A DNA stretch of 8,318 bases. Source: Fidelibacterota bacterium (lineage in GTDB: Bacteria > Fidelibacterota > Fidelibacteria > Fidelibacterales > Fidelibacteraceae). This document shows positions 6,903 through 8,318 of this stretch, in pieces. The stretch covers positions 1 through 8,318 of the forward strand of contig JAFGVT010000030.1 of NCBI GenBank assembly GCA_016937825.1, given 5' to 3'. A program made the position numbers and the translations under genes. The notes under the pieces were generated by a model. That model did not search any database, had not been told where the DNA came from, and saw nothing but the letters and a program-made list of their open reading frames with translations. Each line of letters opens with the position of its first letter. Position 1 is the first letter of the stretch.

Positions 6903-6918
6903 TGTGATTATCATCACA
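6903..6918. promoter_or_regulatory. Perfect CRP-family operator TGTGA-N6-TCACA
   Basis: Reads TGTGATTATCATCACA, an exact match to the TGTGA-N6-TCACA rule of CRP (and Vfr, Clp, GlxR) sites, with 6-bp arms TGTGAT/ATCACA. It lies 47-62 bp before the start codon of the rightward cysteine-cluster gene. It either overlaps or directly precedes the best -10 candidates for that gene, a position typical of repression rather than activation. No CRP gene is in the window, so the binding protein is inferred from the site alone. Confidence 0.6.
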
Positions 6919-6924
6919 TAAAAT
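6919..6924 (+). promoter_or_regulatory. Possible -10 element (TAAAAT) for the rightward unit
   Basis: TAAAAT matches the sigma70 -10 consensus at 5 of 6 positions and lies between the CRP-type site and repeat copy B. No good -35 is present at 16-18 nt upstream. An alternative pair is TTGCTG (6880-6885) with TGTGAT (6903-6908) at 17 nt. In both cases the CRP-type palindrome overlaps the polymerase footprint. Confidence 0.25.
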
Positions 6925-6925
6925 G

Positions 6926-6946
6926 AAAAAACTTGGGGCAAGTTTT
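6926..6946. repeat. Inverted 21-bp palindromic element, copy B
   Basis: Exact reverse complement of copy A (6819-6839), 86 bp away, with core CTTGGGGCAAG and 8-bp palindromic arms AAAACTTG/CAAGTTTT around GGG. It ends 6 bp before the ribosome-binding site of the cysteine-cluster gene, so it lies at the transcription start or in the leader of that gene. As RNA it could form a small hairpin just before the ribosome-binding site; as DNA it is a plausible operator. If a transcript spanned both copies they could pair over 21 bp. Confidence 0.7.
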
Positions 6947-6952
6947 AAGGAT

Positions 6953-6957
6953 GGAGG
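6953..6957 (+). promoter_or_regulatory. Strong ribosome-binding site GGAGG that fixes the cysteine-cluster gene start
   Basis: GGAGG stands 7 nt before the ATG at 6965. An in-frame ATG at 6923 would add 14 residues, but it lacks a ribosome-binding site, and the added residues would be encoded by repeat copy B and by this site. The family also starts right at the Met-x-Cys-Arg motif, so 6965 is the start. Confidence 0.8.
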
Positions 6958-6964
6958 AAGGCTC

Positions 6965-7231
6965 ATGGAATGCAGAGTCGGCTGCGGCGCCTGCTGCATT
7001 GCGATCTCGATATCGTCCCCGATCCCGGGAATGCCGGACGGAAAGCCGGCGGGGCTGCGCTGTGTCAACCTGCTTTCTGATCACAGGTGCTCCCTCTACG
7101 GGCGCCCGGAGTATCCCGGGGTCTGCGCCAATTTCAAGGCGGATCCCGAAGTCTGCGGCAAGAGTTTCGCCGACGCCATGCGGCGTCTGGAACTACTGGA
7201 AACCGCGACAAGTCCCGAATCATCGACTTAA
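6965..7231 (+). CDS. YkgJ/UPF0153 family cysteine-cluster protein (YeiW-like)
   Basis: Small 88-aa protein with eight cysteines (3, 7, 10, 11, 33, 42, 54, 64). The start MECRVGCGACC, the conserved SISSPIPGMPDGKPAG (15-30), the Cys at 33, and the later PGVC (51-54) and CGKSFADAM (64-72) match the YkgJ/UPF0153 family as in E. coli YeiW. Members are believed to bind zinc or an iron-sulfur cluster through the cysteines; their role is not established. No signal peptide or membrane segment is visible, so it is probably cytosolic. It has a strong ribosome-binding site and is divergent from the dcw operon. A CRP-type palindrome and one copy of the 21-bp repeat lie in its promoter and leader. Its stop overlaps a following ATG as TAATG. 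Family assignment is firm, function is not. Confidence 0.9.
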   Translation: MECRVGCGACCIAISISSPIPGMPDGKPAGLRCVNLLSDHRCSLYGRPEYPGVCANFKADPEVCGKSFADAMRRLELLETATSPESST

Positions 7232-7284
7232 TGAATTCTGCAGGGATCTTTTCCCGGGAAGATCAACAGACGTTTAAATCATGA
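7231..7284 (+). CDS. Possible 17-codon ORF bridging the cysteine-cluster and CPBP genes
   Basis: An ATG at 7231-7233 overlaps the TAA of the upstream gene (TAATG) and opens a frame MNSAGIFSREDQQTFKS. Its TGA (7282-7284) overlaps the ATG of the downstream gene (ATGA). It thus fills the 49-nt intergenic gap exactly, with junctions typical of reinitiating ribosomes. The peptide has no recognisable family, and no dedicated ribosome-binding site is seen. It may be a translational relay between the two genes, a real micropeptide, or chance. Confidence 0.3.
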   Translation: MNSAGIFSREDQQTFKS

Positions 7285-8045
7285 GGTGGATCATTTTAAC
7301 GAATACAAAACCTTCGCTTCTTCCATACCTTTTGCCGGCCTTGCGCCCGCTCCTGTTTACTGGCGGCAGTCTTCTCGTGTTGTGCCTGCCCTCCTTCCGC
7401 GACAAGGACCTCAATGCCGTGGCGCCCTGGTGGCCGCTCATCTGCATTGCGGTCAACCTGATCACCCTGGCGGTCCTATACCGGATCGTAAAAAAAGAGG
7501 GGAGGAACCTGCGCTCCCTGCTGGGAGAAAGAAAAGGCGCATCCTCCCGCAGGAAAGACATCCCGATCGCGATAGCCCTCATGCTGGTCCTGGGACTCGG
7601 AGGCTTGTGGGGATTCTCCACACTGATCTACGGAAGGATGCCGGTGGACGGCATCCAGCCCCTGCCGGTCTGGGCGGCGCTGATCGTTCTGATCTTTCTG
7701 CCGCTGAGCGTTGTGCTTTCCGAATTGCCCCTGTATCTCGGCTATTGCGCGGCCGGTATCCGTGAAACCGCCGGAAAGTCCCGACTCGCCATCATCTATC
7801 CTCTCTTTTTCTATGCCCTTCAGCACAGCTTCATTCCGCTGCTGTTCGATGTGCGGCATATGGTATCCCGCTTTTTGATCTTCGTTCCGCTTCTGATCAT
7901 GATCGGGATCTGGTATGAACGGAAACGGGACCTTCTGCCGCTGATGATCGGGCACGGAGTTCTGGATCTTTTTACCGGCATCCAGCTGCTGATCGTATCC
8001 CTCGATCCGTCCATTTATGACATGATGCGCTCCGCCGCGGGTTAA
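7281..8045 (+). CDS. Polytopic membrane protein, divergent CPBP (CAAX protease/bacteriocin-processing) family
   Basis: 254-aa protein with about seven hydrophobic segments (about 15-36, 50-69, 94-115, 128-146, 168-186, 196-211, 217-238), so it is an inner-membrane protein. The C-terminal half has the CPBP order of motifs: SELPLYLGY (147-155) at the EExxxR position, FFYALQH (176-182) at the Fxxx[HN] position and HGVLD (225-229) at the third motif HxxxN/D. The second Glu and the Arg of motif 1 are absent, leaving Glu148, His182, His225 and Asp229 as possible metal ligands or catalytic residues. Activity is therefore uncertain. The family includes CAAX-type prenyl endopeptidases and self-immunity proteins of bacteriocin systems, but no bacteriocin or prenylation substrate is visible here. 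The ATG at 7281 has no clear ribosome-binding site and overlaps the stop of a 17-codon ORF, which suggests coupled translation. Segment limits are by eye. Confidence 0.75.
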   Translation: MRWIILTNTKPSLLPYLLPALRPLLFTGGSLLVLCLPSFRDKDLNAVAPWWPLICIAVNLITLAVLYRIVKKEGRNLRSLLGERKGASSRRKDIPIAIALMLVLGLGGLWGFSTLIYGRMPVDGIQPLPVWAALIVLIFLPLSVVLSELPLYLGYCAAGIRETAGKSRLAIIYPLFFYALQHSFIPLLFDVRHMVSRFLIFVPLLIMIGIWYERKRDLLPLMIGHGVLDLFTGIQLLIVSLDPSIYDMMRSAAG

Positions 8046-8277
8046 GGCGGCGGGCTTAAGCGCGGAATGAGCCCGAACATGGAAGCATTCCTGATTGATG
8101 ATCCAATCGTTTCAGGATGCAGAATCATGTGCGTTTTCAGTCTGAACGAATGATTATCGTCTGAGGAAATTTGGATATGCGAAGCCTGAATTCTCAAATT
8201 TGCCGTTGATATTGATTCACACATTCAATAATTTCCGGTATCATTCAGGAATCGTAAGAAAAGCGAAAAGGCTGACG
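8046..8277. other. Intergenic spacer after the CPBP gene
   Basis: A 232-bp AT-richer spacer. Just after the CPBP stop, CGGGCT (8051-8056) and AGCCCG (8070-8075) can form a 6-bp stem with a 13-nt loop, but no T-run follows, so it is not a convincing terminator. Apart from the promoter near its right end, no gene, RNA or repeat was recognised. A 60-codon minus-strand frame (8042-8224) has no ribosome-binding site or family likeness. Confidence 0.5.
8216..8244 (+). promoter_or_regulatory. Candidate sigma70-type promoter for the gene starting at 8278
   Basis: TTCACA (8216-8221), a 17-nt spacer and TATCAT (8239-8244) match the -35 and -10 consensus at 5/6 positions each, with ideal spacing. Transcription would start near 8251, giving a leader of about 27 nt before the ATG at 8278. 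It implies that the last gene is transcribed independently of the CPBP gene. Confidence 0.5.
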
Positions 8278-8318
8278 ATGGAAAACGAATTCAACGAGGA
8301 GCTGTCCGGTCCCCGGAT
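8278..8318 (+). CDS. Start of an unidentified gene, cut by the window end
   Basis: An ATG at 8278 follows AAAAGG (8266-8271) by 6 nt and opens a frame MENEFNEELSGPR that continues to the edge. A good promoter lies upstream, which together with the ribosome-binding site supports a real gene. The 13 visible residues are acidic and hydrophilic and do not identify a family. Confidence 0.55.
   Translation, partial: MENEFNEELSGPR

Noticed and set aside
6923..6964. Upstream in-frame ATG (6923) as the start of the cysteine-cluster protein
   Set aside because: No ribosome-binding site, the extension would be encoded by repeat copy B and the strong GGAGG, and family members begin at the Met corresponding to 6965.
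7233..7258. EcoRI, PstI and SmaI sites close together, and a GGATCCCCGG stretch at 1394-1403, looking like cloning-vector polylinker
   Set aside because: The stretches lie between or within natural genes, do not match a polylinker for more than a few bases, and the second is explained by the murE-murF hairpin.
8051..8075. Stem CGGGCT/AGCCCG as a terminator of the CPBP gene
   Set aside because: Only 6 bp with a 13-nt loop and no following T-run.
8042..8224. 60-codon minus-strand frame in the spacer after the CPBP gene
   Set aside because: No ribosome-binding site, no recognisable motif, composition like untranslated DNA, and the rightward promoter at 8216-8244 overlaps its start.

Overview
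The window holds the first part of a division and cell wall (dcw) gene cluster, read leftward on the minus strand. A divergent, rightward accessory unit lies on the other side of its promoter region. The cluster order is mraZ, rsmH, ftsL-like, a division transpeptidase (ftsI type) with a C-terminal PASTA domain, murE, murF and the first 12 codons of mraY. The MurE carries the DNPR motif of meso-diaminopimelate-adding enzymes. G+C is moderately high in genes and low between them. The PASTA-tailed FtsI, the FtsL/DivIC-type small protein and the MraZ sequence suggest a Gram-negative of the Fibrobacter-Chlorobi-Bacteroidetes kind. A clostridial-type relative has a similar gene order and cannot be excluded, so the taxonomic placement is weak.

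Genes of the cluster are almost fused: gaps are 7, -4, -1, -4, +53 and 0 nt. The single larger gap, between murE and murF, contains a 10-bp perfect hairpin whose 3' arm includes the only ribosome-binding sequence visible for murF. Together the genes encode a regulator (MraZ), a 16S rRNA methyltransferase (RsmH), two septal membrane proteins (FtsL-like, FtsI), the cytoplasmic steps that build UDP-MurNAc-pentapeptide (MurE, MurF) and the first membrane step (MraY).

The roughly 290-bp divergent region (6673-6964) is dense with signals. It has a sigma70-like promoter for the cluster and 10-bp-phased TGGG direct repeats that look like MraZ boxes laid over that promoter. It also has a perfect CRP-type palindrome (TGTGA-N6-TCACA) in front of the rightward gene, and a 21-bp perfect inverted repeat in two copies, each copy itself palindromic, which I cannot assign to a known regulator.

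To the right are an 88-aa eight-cysteine protein of the YkgJ/UPF0153 (YeiW-like) family, a possible 17-codon ORF, and a polytopic membrane protein that looks like a divergent CPBP (CAAX protease-like) family member. The three are joined by TAATG and ATGA overlaps. After a 232-bp spacer with its own good promoter, a further rightward gene begins and is cut by the window end. Most of the window is conventional; the interesting material is the regulatory layout at 6660-6960, the murE-murF hairpin and the accessory pair. I found no RNA genes, CRISPR arrays, insertion sequences or defence system.
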